Of a stretch of DNA of 64,000 bases, positions 18,597 through 29,780 are shown piece by piece. The notes below the pieces were generated by a model. The model had not been told where the DNA came from. It searched no databases and saw only the letters and a list, made by a program, of their open reading frames with translations. Each line of letters begins with the position of its first letter. Positions within the stretch are counted from its first letter, which is position 1. The stretch is from Diospyros lotus (lineage: Eukaryota; Streptophyta; Magnoliopsida; Ericales; Ebenaceae), in contig NC_068338.1 of NCBI RefSeq assembly GCF_014633365.1, forward strand, positions 17,184,616-17,248,615, written 5' to 3'. Made by a program: the position numbers and the translations under genes.

Positions 18597-20197
18597 ATTA
18601 GGGCAGGTGTTGTCTTATTACATTGGCCCTTTTATTTTTTATTTTTTTTCTTTTTATTATTTCTTTTATTATTAGTATTGTTTATTTATGAGCATTATTA
18701 TTAATTTAGCCTTTTTGAAGAATGTGCCTTTACAAACACTGATCCGATCAAGGCACATTTCTCAAGGATTGTCCAGGAGACTTTTTCAAGGGGAATTGTC
18801 CCAGGTCCTATATTTCAATAATATTTCTCCACTCTTGTCTTTGACTGAAAATCAAAGGGAAAAGTATATAAAAACGTGGGGGAGTCGACCCCAAAGAAGT
18901 TAAAACTTACTCTATTTGCATAACTAGACTAGATAGGTTGAGGGATTGGTGCAAGGAAGAATGCTTGTGTGTGGATGAAGGGTTATGCAGGTGACAAAGA
19001 GGATTGAGCCAAGGGGATGGCATGGATGATCAAAGCATTGAAATAATTTGGGTTTACTCATGTGTGTTTAATATTAACAGCATGACCATGCCGCCAGTAG
19101 GGACAAGGCCAATGTATTCAACTTTGTTGCCATGGAGAGTAGGGATCCACGGGAAGGATTTTTTAAGGCATTCATATGGGCGAGTGATGCTTGGTCGGGG
19201 CATGCTGATAGGCTTCGATTGCTAAGATAAGAGGTTAGGATTCACCTAATTTTAATGTCTTATTGTTTATGGGTGCAAGGCAGTCAATGACAAACAATTG
19301 GCAATGTCTACCTTTACTCAGGGTTAACAAGGGTTGAAGAGAAGCACAAGAGGAAGCATGATGAAACCACATGATGACACTACGGGCTTCACCCTTGATA
19401 AGGAAATGGAAGAGTTAGAGATAACGTGTTGCGCTTTTTGCACTAGGCACGAGTGGGTGAGGCAGGAGCTTCATGGGTTATGTAACAAGGAGAAGGAAAT
19501 GTGGCAAATGGTAGGGGCGACTTGGAGTTCGAACGTCACGTTGGTATAAGAGGAACACTTAAAATAATAATAGATGAGTTTAGGTGAACCCATAAATAGC
19601 TCTAGTGCTCACAAATAGAGGCAAAGAGTGTCGAGTCAGAGTCAACAAAGGTAAATGGGATACACTGAAGGGACATTGAGGAGGGTGACCCTTAAGGAGT
19701 TGTTTCAAATGAAAGTGAGAGTATATTTGCGACAGGTAGCACCAAGTTTGGATTAAAGGCGTCTCGGGGAATCGCTCTCTGAGTTGATATTTTGCGGCAA
19801 GATTCTAATAGTAAGATGGATGAGGATAAGACTCTATGCCCTTGGGCAATAGGCATGAGTGGATAAAGCGCTAACTTAAGGAGCTGCATAGAAAATGAGA
19901 AGAAGGCGCAACGAATAATAGAGACAACCTTAAATTCAACTGCTACGTCGGTTCAGGAGAACCATCTAAGTAATGGGTGAGCTAGAGCGGGCCAACGACA
20001 GGCTTTAGTATTTATAAATAAAGGCAAACGAAAGGAAAGAATGTTTGGCTAGAGTTAGCGCATGGAAATGAGATGTGTGAGAGAGATATTAAGGAGTGCA
20101 AAATCGCTTGGGACTATTTTGAACTAGAGCAAGAATAGGTTCAAGCATGGATTCTACTTGGTTCATAGCTTTTGGAGGGAAGACATTTCAAGGGATT
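18597..20197. other. Unclassified retroelement interior with an imperfect ~410-bp duplication
   Basis: No intact coding frame. Sequence at about 19440-19680 (TAGGCACGAGTGGGTGAGGC, then GGAGAAGG, then a GTCACGTTGGT phrase) returns in diverged form at about 19850-20095 (TAGGCATGAGTGGATAAAGC, then AGAAGAAGG, then CTACGTCGGTT). Before the LINE insertion this stretch was continuous with 12704-13594. The arrangement resembles the repeat-bearing untranslated part ahead of a 3' LTR, but I cannot assign a family. Confidence 0.4.
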
Positions 20198-20520
20198 TGT
20201 GAGGTCCCTTGCCCGAAGATCCCGGAAGCCCATGAGCCCCGGACGAAAGTCTCAAAAGAGAAAGGTAAGACACCAAAAAGAAATCTCTGGTAGAACAACA
20301 TACTAAAGGAATAATACACTAGCACAACACAAGCATGGTATATACATACATACAAAACAAAAAGGTAATGGGGTGGCAACATACACGCACCTTCCGACAA
20401 AGCCTGGGCACAAGAATCATGACATACAAAGCACAACTAGCAATCTCATGTACCCCCAAACCACAAAAACAACCCCAAGACCGTCGGTTGGGACAACCTT
20501 GTACAATCATCTCCCCAAAC
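20198..20520 (+). mobile_element. Possible start of an LTR, truncated at the copied segment
   Basis: A purine-rich AAGGGATT is followed by TGTGAGGTCCCTTGCCCGAAG, which looks like a polypurine tract and the 5' end of an LTR. The sequence breaks off at 20520, where the 780-bp copied fragment begins. No partner LTR is visible, so this is tentative. Confidence 0.35.
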
Positions 20521-21300
20521 ACTCACTACATCCTTATTGCATGTGACCTCGACCATCTTTATTGCCTAGCCAAGCTCCCTGGCTGGTCTATGTAGGGCAA
20601 CCTTTGCCTATTCCATCTTAAAGGGCTCAACGAGAAGTGCTTCCAATTTCCAACGCGTCCCATGACTCCTATATGCTTTTGCGCATCCACTAGCAATGCT
20701 TGATTAATAGTTGCTTGTCTAAGATTGCCTTAAGCACATTTTCATACTACCATAGAGCACTACTCTGATACTAATTGTCACGATCTTAATGTTTTTACCA
20801 AAGCAATGCCTCATCTCCTAGAGATTGAGGGAAGAACGAAACCTTATCCCTTTGGCAACAAGTATTATAATACTTGTGTGATTTTCTCTTGCATCAAGGA
20901 GGGTCAAGGTGACACTAAAACTTATCTTTGTCAATTAGTCAATCCCTTTATCAATCCAATCTTTAAGAACAAACAAGCTATGGCCTCTTCAACAATCCTA
21001 TCTTTACCAATTGGCAAGCCATTTTTATTTTGTTTTTGTTTTGTTGGGATGATATTTTGGTCAATATAAAATATTTTTATATATTTATTTATATAATAAA
21101 ATAAACAATGTCTTTAGGCAATATCATTTTTGTCTTTAAATATTTCAAGTAGAAGTAACATTTACTTTTTGCTTTTTTAATAGAAAATGAAGTAAACACA
21201 AAATTAAACTAATAAGAACTTATAAAAAAATTACCCACACTAATAACAAATTATTTATAATATATGATATTTACCCACAAATATTTAATGATAACATATT
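20521..21300 (+). repeat. 780-bp direct repeat, right copy (retroelement fragment)
   Basis: Copy of 4658-5437 in the same orientation, including the minus-strand primer-binding site and LTR end. It starts at a short shared AAAC/ACTCAC junction. At 21300 it stops three bases (CTT) before the inverted arm that begins at 21304. The fragment is cut at both ends relative to the retroelement fragment at 4490-5443, consistent with a templated insertion formed together with the arm. Confidence 0.9.
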
Positions 21301-21336
21301 CTTCAGTATGAATTTCTCACTTTGGGTCAATAGCTT

Positions 21337-22082
21337 TGTAACATCCCGTATCGAGCAATAAGAATGACCGGAACAACTTATTCTGATGGACCTACGCGAA
21401 CTTCCGAAGAGGGTCACCCATCCTTGGATTACCCCAAGTCAAGCACGCTTAACTTGGGAGTTCTTTGCCAACATTCAGCCCAAAAGGTTTCCAGCTGGTG
21501 TTGTTTCCTTATTTACTTATTCTCGATATATACTACACTTCTCTAGGCTCTTGGGGTATTATATTCTCCCCCCCTTGAGCACATGACGTGCTCGTCATTC
21601 GACCTTACAACTGATCCCAGACCTTCTCCCCTTTGGAGGTTGCCATCCTAGAAGCCTGCCGTATTATATTCTCCCCCCCTTGAGCACATGACGTGCTCGT
21701 CATTCGACCTTACAACTGATCCCAGACCTTCTCCCCTTTGGAGGTTGCCATCCTAGAAGCCTGCCAGGAGCCACTCCTTGATCAGGCCTCGCACCCCAGA
21801 GCCACTCCCCGCCCTCATTGGACCGTCTTCTCCAAGGGTCGGCTCTGATACCACCTATAACATCCCGTATCAAGCGATAAGAATGACCAGAACAACTTAC
21901 CCTGATAGACCTACGTGAACTTTCCAAAAGGGTCACTCATCCTTGGATTACCCCAAGTCAAGCACGCTTAACTTGGGAGTTCTTTGCCAACATTCAGCCC
22001 AAAAGGTATCCAGCTGGTGTTGTTTCCTTCCTTACTTATGCTTGATATATACTACATTTCTTTAGGCTCTTGGAGTATTACA
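21337..22082 (-). mobile_element. Cassandra element, right-arm copy with internal duplication
   Basis: Mirror copy of 13699-14339 with the same target duplication (AGCTT at 21332-21336 and 22083-22087). It is 105 bp longer because the segment 21556-21660 is repeated at 21661-21765. The repeat starts at the LTR/purine-tract border and includes the stretch with ATGACGTGCTCGTCAT. The primer-binding site is at 21842-21853 on the minus strand. It came with the arm and not by a second transposition. Confidence 0.93.
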
Positions 22083-23080
22083 AGCTTTGTTATCTTTTGC
22101 TTGTCTCGAGTATGCCTGGTGATTTTCTGTACATTTTGATCAATATACATATTTACATTTCAGTAAAAAAGAAAAATAGGGGCGGGCAGCCTTGCTGCGG
22201 CCTCTTTTTGGCCGCAAAGCCCACTCGAAAACAAAGTCTCTCGCGGGCCCCAATGATTAGCGCGCCAGCACCTATCCTCGATGACCCCACGGGGCCCGAA
22301 GACCCGCGTAGTCCTAAAGTCTTCCACCTGACCAGAAGACCTTGTTGCACGCCCAACGCACATGTCCTATTACTCCTATGCTCGCCTCAACCATGCCCCA
22401 GCGCACTTACTACCATTCCACGCGTGCCCCAGCACTGCCAGCCACACCCACGCATAGTCAAAGCGTACCCTCTTGCCGCACACCCTTCGATCAATGTGCC
22501 TGCATGCCTCCTCATGCCATATTGCGTGCCTTGCCATACCCTGCACCGTGCCACGAGCTCTTCCTTCACAAGTACCTATGAATGACCCTCTCGGGCATCC
22601 GCATAAGCTCTTGGTCAAGTCTTTGGTGACTTTCCAAGTTACCTAAATACCCCTAAGATCTCACCCCTTGTTGGCTCATGGCAATAAGGTCAGCTGACAA
22701 AGGCTCTCATTCCTCCCATGATCCTTCCTGTGTGGGTTTCTCACCTAGGTCCTCCATGCATGCCAAACCCTAGGACCACTAAGTGTAGAAGAAAAGTCAT
22801 GTGCTCCTTGCATCCAATTGTCACTTGCTGACCATGTGTCCCAATCATGATTGACCTTTACAAATACCTATTGCCCCTTGGGCAACACATTTAAACCAAA
22901 CAATCTCTCTCCTTACCTTTCTATATCACTTACTTAAAGAGTTCACTTACATAGTTCACTCATATTGCTCACCCGTGCACCTCCTCACAGTGCACCCACA
23001 GACCTTATCTGTGTCATAGACTCGAGTACACTACATCACACTACATCTCTATTTCTTCGGGACCTACACTAACTTAGGTA

Positions 23081-23882
23081 CACTACAAAAAAATTAAATC
23101 AACATTTGTGGCGATTTTTCAAAATCGCCACAAAATTCATTAAAAATTTGAATTTTACTTAAGAAAATAATTTAAAGTTAAATTAATAAAAAATATAAAA
23201 TCTTAAAAAGAAATTTAAAATTTTATTTAAAAAATATAAAGAAATTTAATAAAATTTTAATATATACAATTTTAATAATTTTAAAATATATATATAAAAT
23301 CTTCTTCTTATTTTTTAATCAATTATTTTATTTAATTTAACTCAATTAATTTATTTTTAATTTATTCCTTTATTTTTTTAAAAATAATCAATTAATTAAT
23401 ATTGTTTTAATTTGTATTAAAAATAAAAATATAATTCTGAAAAATAGTGGTTGGATTAGTATATAATTTATATACGCGGATATATAACAAGGAAGCTTCG
23501 TCGATCAGATGATTTTGCGTGTGCACACGTGTAGGGGAGGTCCTGACTTCAAAATTAGGGGAGATCTCGAATTTAATTTCCAGCATCGTCACGTGGCACG
23601 TAGGGGCCAGGCATGCGCACGAGCCTGCGTGAGGGCGCGGGTGGCTAGGTGAGCGGCCTGGACGCCCACGTTTGCGCAGGGGCTTGAAATTAAAATTTAT
23701 TTATTTTTTAATTTTTGGGGCAATTCTAAAATAGCCGTTAAATATTTTAAAAACCATCGTTAAATCACTTATTTTGTGGTGGTTACTCCAGCGATTGCTA
23801 AAAATCGTCGCTAAATGTTTCGCGATGCCTAATTTAGAGGCGATTTTCAAAATCGCAGCTAAATGCTGATTTTTTTGTAGTA
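23081..23882. mobile_element. Non-autonomous CACTA transposon, right-arm copy
   Basis: 802-bp mirror copy of 11899-12700, starting CACTACAAAAAAATT, flanked by GTA (23078-23080 and 23883-23885), the reverse complement of TAC. No sequence difference from the left copy was noticed in the parts I compared. It was carried by the arm duplication. Confidence 0.9.
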
Positions 23883-24967
23883 GTATAGGAGGACCCGCGT
23901 GGAAGAAATACTCCCGTGCCTTTTGATTGTTTTCTATCTTGTAGACTCTTTTGAAGATTAATATGTGGACTCTACAAGCACCTTCCGGAGCCCTATCCGA
24001 GGCATCCCTGTCTCTCCGATGCTCATCCTTCCTACTCCTCTAGTGTCCCATCTTTCTACTCTCCCAAACAACAAGTTGAGTCCCCGACTGTCGATCTTTT
24101 TTGGTGCTTACTTCATCTTCCTTATCACTTGGCCCTATCGACTATTTGTTGAGGTTTTTGAACAAATAAATTTAATTATTATATCCTTGCAATAACAAGT
24201 CTATTTATTGAATTTTAATAAATTATGCTTCGGTCCTATTTGGTAAAATTATCACTAAACTTCCTTTTAGGTCTAATTTCAATCAATGTATTAAAATTGA
24301 TCAATTATGTATTTTAACTAATTTCGAGTTTGAATAACTTTTAATCCACTCAACATTTTCCATTGAACTTGGGCTCCACGACTTCATCTTAACCTCATCT
24401 ACAAAGTCTAATATTGTGTTTGACCCAATTTAATTTAGTTTGTTGGAATTTTGTGCTGAAAGATGGTGTTCCTTAACTTGGTAAAAATAGTCTATTTATG
24501 CAATTTTAATAAATTACAGTTAGGTTCTATTTAGTAAAATTATCACTGAACCTCCTTTTAGCTCTAATTTCAATCAATTTAAAAATATTTATTAATATCC
24601 AAAAATTCTTAAAATTTTCAAATATTACATTTGTACTCAAAGGTGTTCCTCTGTCAAGGATTTCACCCAAACTATTACTCATCAAGCCCATATGAACTTG
24701 TGTGACATGTCATTTTAATCGCGTGACAATCCTTTATTAATCCACAACTTTCCCCCACATCACACATTTTACTTGATGAGTCCAGGTATTTCAATACCAT
24801 TCTCATCCTAATCTCAAAACAATTAATTCATGAACAAATACAATCTACCTTAAATCTTGTAAACAATCATTGACCAATTTATTTCCTCAATTACGACAAG
24901 GAACATTACAATTAATAAGGGTCAAAAAACAACAACTTAGATAATATGGTGGTAATTGGAGTTCATA

Positions 24968-27331
24968 TTAGATTGTACTCAAAAAGGAAGTAGGACTTGG
25001 AGGTGTAGGGATGTCCACAGTCCCTTCAAGCATTAACACAACTTTCTTCATTGAAGGACGCAGTGACGGTTCATCCTGTATGCACCAAAGCCCTACTTTG
25101 ACTATTCTCTCCAGTTTTCTCTTGTCAATCTCTTCATCACCAATCAGTTTTCTCAACTCCCCGGCCTCAAAACAATCGTACACCCATTCCTCAAGCACCG
25201 CCTCTTCCTCCGGGAGGCTCCAATCTAAGCAACTTCGACAACATATGATCTCTAACAACACAACTCCGAAGCTATAGACATCTGCTTTGACTGTCACGGG
25301 GAGTTTTCGGTGCCACTCTGGTGCCACATACCCCTTTGTCCCTCTTATCCCGGTAAAGGTTTTAGTTTGGTCTGGCTTCAAAAGCTTTGCCAATCCAAAG
25401 TCGCTGATTCTAGCGATCATGTTCTCGTCCATGAGTATGTTATGAGGCTTTATGTCACAATGGATTATTTGTGTCTCGCACTCTTCGTGGAGGTAGAGGA
25501 TGCCTCTGGCAATGTCAAGAGCAATCCCAATCCTTTCGTCCCAATTTAGCTGGTTTCTAGCTGTGAAGAGAAGATTTGCAAGTGATCCATTGATCATATA
25601 GTCGTACACAAGAAGCCTATTTGCTCCTTCAATGCAATAACCAATCAAACGAACAAGGTTCCGGTGATGAGTTCTGCCAATCACCTTGACCTCCGTATGA
25701 AATTCTCGTTCACCCTCCGTTAGCATGTTCTCCAGTCTCTTCACAGCCACAGCCTTTTGGGTGTACGGAATGATCCCTTTGAAAACCGTTGCTGAAGATC
25801 CTCTACCCAGCTCATGCTTGAATCCATTCGTAATCTGCTCCATTTCAGAGAAAGTAAAAGCCCGTAGACACACATCTTCACCCAATTCATAATTCGCTTT
25901 CTCAGAGATCATTCTATATGCCCAGATGCGGTTTCTGTAAACAACAACTCCAGAAATTATAACCACCACCAAGGCAAGCCCAACAAGCAAAACACCAGTG
26001 ATTAGAATGCCCACCCTCGTCTCTTTCTTGTTTTCATTCTCACGATCTTTACTGGGGATCACTGGTTGATCAGATATGCCCACCTTGACGTAAGTAGCAG
26101 TGTAGCTATCTCCCAACGATCTTCTCCCGTACTTCAAAGGAAGCCTTTGCTTTTTGCACTTGCCGTTGTCAAATACGGTGGCTTCGCAGTTACAGTCCTT
26201 GAAGCAGGCTTCTTTACACTCTTCCTTTGTCACTGACGATAGCTCCAAGTAGGAAACATCTTCACCTCCCCACCTGATATTCTCCACAACCTTCATATCA
26301 TTCTCACTGCTCGGATGCTCGTCTTTGCAGCTTTGCACAATGAAATTCCTCACACACCCAGAAGTGTCGTTGCCCGGGTCAAGAAATTCGAATCCTGGAA
26401 GGCATCTACAGGTGGCTTTGTCGTCATTTAGGACACAAAATCCATTTAGACCGCAGACACCCTTCGGAACACACTTATCATTTGTAGACTGCGCCAGAAC
26501 TGACCAGTTACCGTTCCCCTCCAAGCTATGTGAATACACTCTGAAGATGCCATCTGAATCAAGTCTCATCATGAAAATCGTATCTTCCTTCGAAGGTTCT
26601 CCTTCGGTTATGTTCTTTAAGGTGATATTTGAGTTGAACAAATAGAGGCGGCCAGTACTATTGTCGAGATTCAGGGTGACATTAGCTCCTTGTCCGTCTG
26701 TGAACGATACCCAATATGCGAATGGGCTCGAGTCTGGAGTATTAACTGGGTACTGGACAAGATTCCCGTCATTTTGCATCTTGAGCCTGAAAATCCCCGA
26801 CGCGTGATCAGTTTCCGAAGCGGCGGAGACCAGCTCTTGGTTTGCTGAGAGAGTCTGACCGTGTAGAATTGTGTCAGTTGGGTAGTCAAAACTCTGCCAG
26901 ATTATCCCCTGCTCGGAGTTACGGAGCACAAAATTGCCAGTATCGAGCATGGAAGCCGAATAAATGTTCTCCGAAGTTTCAGCAATGGCGATGCTCTGCC
27001 CTTGCGGGGACTGCAGTATGAGCCTGCCATCAGCAGTGAGCTGAAGGGTGAGGTTGGTGGTAGCCGGTGGCGGATTATCCCTGTTTGCAGTCCACACCAC
27101 CGTCTTGTCCGGAATTCCGGCCACAAAGACTCCGACGGCATAGCCGCCGTTGCCTTGGCGGTAGAATCCGAAGGCATAGAAACCGGAGGGGGAGAGCCAC
27201 GAGGAGGAGCTGCCGGTGGGCGTGAGAGAAGAGCCTCTTGTTATATTGCGAGCTCCTCCTCCTCCTGTTTGAGCCGCTGCTACGTTCCATATCGCAGAGA
27301 CAATGAGAAAGATGAAGGTGGGTGCAGCCAT
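24968..27331 (-). CDS. G-type lectin S-receptor-like serine/threonine kinase (gene B)
   Basis: An intact 787-residue single-exon paralogue of gene A in opposite orientation, with the same layout: signal peptide, bulb lectin domain, EGF-like cysteines, PAN domain, membrane helix and non-RD kinase (HCDIKPHN, DFG). It has one extra residue (a threonine in DNSTGRLY). The start at 27331 is chosen because the signal peptide MAAPTF begins there; the frame is open further upstream to 27430, but the extension is not in frame in gene A. About 60 residues differ from A in the first 440. Clusters lie in the lectin domain (A-E-T-S-E-N-I-Y-S against D-D-A-W-Q-N-I-A-S) and just after it (W-V-S-F-T-D-G-Q-G against W-A-S-G-T-Y-G-T-G). 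In the kinase domain only five differ, the last at residue 593, and the remaining 194 are identical. Ligand unknown; a role in perception of biotic signals is inferred from the family. Confidence 0.95.
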   Translation of the reverse strand: MAAPTFIFLIVSAIWNVAAAQTGGGGARNITRGSSLTPTGSSSSWLSPSGFYAFGFYRQGNGGYAVGVFVAGIPDKTVVWTANRDNPPPATTNLTLQLTADGRLILQSPQGQSIAIAETSENIYSASMLDTGNFVLRNSEQGIIWQSFDYPTDTILHGQTLSANQELVSAASETDHASGIFRLKMQNDGNLVQYPVNTPDSSPFAYWVSFTDGQGANVTLNLDNSTGRLYLFNSNITLKNITEGEPSKEDTIFMMRLDSDGIFRVYSHSLEGNGNWSVLAQSTNDKCVPKGVCGLNGFCVLNDDKATCRCLPGFEFLDPGNDTSGCVRNFIVQSCKDEHPSSENDMKVVENIRWGGEDVSYLELSSVTKEECKEACFKDCNCEATVFDNGKCKKQRLPLKYGRRSLGDSYTATYVKVGISDQPVIPSKDRENENKKETRVGILITGVLLVGLALVVVIISGVVVYRNRIWAYRMISEKANYELGEDVCLRAFTFSEMEQITNGFKHELGRGSSATVFKGIIPYTQKAVAVKRLENMLTEGEREFHTEVKVIGRTHHRNLVRLIGYCIEGANRLLVYDYMINGSLANLLFTARNQLNWDERIGIALDIARGILYLHEECETQIIHCDIKPHNILMDENMIARISDFGLAKLLKPDQTKTFTGIRGTKGYVAPEWHRKLPVTVKADVYSFGVVLLEIICCRSCLDWSLPEEEAVLEEWVYDCFEAGELRKLIGDEEIDKRKLERIVKVGLWCIQDEPSLRPSMKKVVLMLEGTVDIPTPPSPTSFLSTI

Positions 27332-27800
27332 GGAAGTTTTGGCAAGCTTTTCGAGGAATAAATAGAAACATCTCACTCCCCAAGAATTGACCGTCAACTC
27401 ATGGCCAAGTCTCTGGCTGTTTGCCAACAATTTCTCCGAAACTTCTCTCCCTCTCTCTACAGCAAAGTCAGTCCTGTCTCTCTCTCTCTCTCTACAGAAA
27501 AGTCAGTGCTGTCTCTCTCTCTCTGTCTCTCCCCCTATAAAAATTTCTTTCTAAAAAGTAGGCGGCCATTACAAAGTCAATCACGTGCATTTGAGGGTTT
27601 CCTTGTACTTATTGCAAGTCTGCGTTCCTTTTGCGCGTTTGTGTCTATATATATTTATATATATAATGATGCAAACAATTGGCGGTTGGAAAAGTATGAT
27701 AGCTAGTCAAAGAGTATGGCAAAACTTCGAGTTAAGGAACGTGTAAAACAAGGATAGTAAAGATTGTCTTGCATCTCGTTAACAAAGTCATTTGGATGTT
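27332..27800 (-). promoter_or_regulatory. 5' leader and promoter of gene B
   Basis: The leader contains two tandem copies of a block made of a GA-rich run and GACAGSACTGACTT (about 27455-27535); gene A has one. Further upstream the sequence GAAAGAAATTTTTATAGGGG (27536-27555 on the minus strand) corresponds to gene A's GAAATTTCTATAGGG and may hold the core promoter. Upstream similarity with gene A then becomes patchy. Confidence 0.45.
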
Positions 27801-28034
27801 TAAATTAGATGTAGAATAAGAAGAGTAAAAATGGTATAAAGAAAATAAAAATTATATTTAAAAATATTTACTCTAAAAGAGATTTTTTTCTTTATTTAAA
27901 GTATTTTAGCAATAACTATTTACTTAGAATTAACTTTTTTGGTTAGATAGTAAAGATTGTCTTGCATCTTGTTAACAAAGTATTTTAGCAATAAATAAAT
28001 TTGAAGAGATTAATCTTATCTCATACTATCATTG

Positions 28035-28458
28035 TAAGATTTAAGAGAAAGAATTTGTGAAAATTTTAATCGAATCAAGTAATTTAATTCTAAATAAAAT
28101 TAGTTTCGTCTCGAGTGACTCCAGTCTTCTTGAATTGAGATAAGATTTAAGAGAAAGAATTTGTGAAAATTTTAATCGAATCAAGTAATTTAATTCTAAA
28201 TAAAATTAGTTTCGTTTCGAGTGACTCCAGTCTTCTTGAATTGAGGTAAGATTTAAGAGAAAGAATTTGTAAAAATTTTAATCGAATCAAGTAGTTTAAT
28301 TCTAAATAAAATTAGTTTTGTCTTGAGTAACTCCAGTCTTCTTGAATTGAGGTAAAATTTAAGAGAAAGAATTTACAAAAATTTTAATCGAATCAGATAG
28401 TTTAAATCTAAATAAAATTAGTTTCATCTCGAGTGACCCAGTCTTCTTGAATTGAGGT
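28035..28458. repeat. Four-copy 106-bp tandem repeat upstream of gene B
   Basis: Units start at 28035, 28141, 28247 and 28353 with TAAGATTTAAGAGAAAGAAT and run through CTCCAGTCTTCTTGAATTGAG. They differ by a few bases each. Gene A's upstream region has no such array. It accounts for about half of the 799-bp excess between this promoter and the outer inverted segment. Confidence 0.93.
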
Positions 28459-28719
28459 AGCAAGGCTAAATATAAAAGCTAAAAATTATTTAATTAGTGG
28501 GACTAAAATCAAGTATAACTTAAATAAAATGTACATGTATTAAATGGGTTAATTAAATCTTGAATATCATATACCTTTTTTAATTGTTATATAAATGCAT
28601 TTTTATGTAGTCCATTTGAATTATGCTTTTAGAGATTTGCATAGAATTTTGCGTTAAAATATTTGAATATTAGTGTAGTTATGTTGCTAACAAATTCGTA
28701 CCATTAAAGTATAATGTCA

Positions 28720-29157
28720 GCAGTGCTACAAATATTGCATTGATCATAGTATTAGGTTTGAATAATAATATTATAAACACAATTGATCTCCTTTTTGCTC
28801 GTTAACTAAAAACATATGTTACATAACCATTTTAAAGAATGGTTTTTATATTAATTGAGAACATTTAAGGTAGAAAATTAAAAAATATTATCTGTAATTA
28901 AATAAATCCTAAAATTATTAAGGGAATTAATCAATATTGAGAAGTGACATTTTGGTATGCTATATCACTTTTTATCATTTAATTTGACTTATCGTGGGTA
29001 GAAATTCTTGTGTCTAAGAAAGCGAGTTTAAGTTTAAGATAGATCCAATAAAAAGAAGATTAAAGAGTGATATTTGGGAGACCTTCTTTAACAAAGTAGT
29101 CCCTAAGAGACCCTTCTAGGGCCTCTTCTAAATAGCCCTTAAGAAACCCTCCAAGTA
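28720..29157 (-). repeat. Outer inverted-repeat segment, right arm
   Basis: Diverged reverse-complement counterpart of 7445-7870. It directly abuts the LTR fragment at 29158, whereas on the left about 2.1 kb of other repeats lie between the corresponding points. The stretch from 28459 to 28719 has no recognisable features. Confidence 0.78.
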
Positions 29158-29780
29158 AATATTACTTCTACTTGAAATATTGTTGTTTTCCCTTAAATTT
29201 TAAAGACAAAATGATATTACCTAAAGATATTGTGTATTTTATTAAATAAATAAATATCTAAAAATATTTATATTGACCAAAATATCACCCCTTACAAAAA
29301 AAAAAAAAAAAAATGACTAGCCAATTGACAAAAATAGGATTGATGAAGAGGTCGTAGCTTGTTTGTCCTTAAAGGTCGGGTTGATAAAGGTATTAACCAA
29401 TTGACAAAGATAATTTTAATGCTACCCTAACTTTCCCTAATGCAAGAGAAAATCACACAAGTATTATAATACTTGTTGCTAGGAGATGGGGCATTACTTT
29501 AGGAAAAATGTTAAGGCTGTGACAATTAGTATCAAAACAATGCTCTATGGTAGCATGAAAATGTATATAGAGTATTGTTAGTGGATGCGCAAAAACATCT
29601 AGGAATCGTGGGATGTGTTGGAACTTGGAAGCACTTCACATTAAGCCCTTAAGATAGAATATGCAAGTGTTGCCCAACATAAATTAGTCAAAGAGCTTAG
29701 CTCGGCAACAGAGTTGGTCGAGGTTATACGTAACAAGGATGTAGTGAGTTTAAGCGGGGGAAGTATGCATATAGGTATGT
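29158..29780 (+). mobile_element. LTR retrotransposon fragment with primer-binding site
   Basis: Diverged plus-strand copy of the element at 4490-5443. The LTR ends AAGGCTGTGACA at about 29505 and is followed by ATTAGTATCAAAACAATGC, a mutated initiator-tRNA-Met site. A poly-A run sits at 29297-29313. Similarity to the left copy stops near 29780. Its mirrored position fits membership in the old inverted duplication, though an independent insertion cannot be ruled out. Confidence 0.7.

Larger units (their letters stand above)
21304..25553 (-). repeat. Recently copied inverted arm, right (recipient) copy
   Basis: Reverse-complement copy of 10228-14372, 4250 bp long. Paired landmarks sum to 35781 (stop codons, CACTA ends, outer Cassandra end); the inner Cassandra end sums to 35676, the 105-bp offset being the duplication in Cassandra. 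Left of 21304 the LINE sequence that should follow is missing. Right of 25553 identity falls abruptly within the kinase domain of gene B. Confidence 0.92.
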
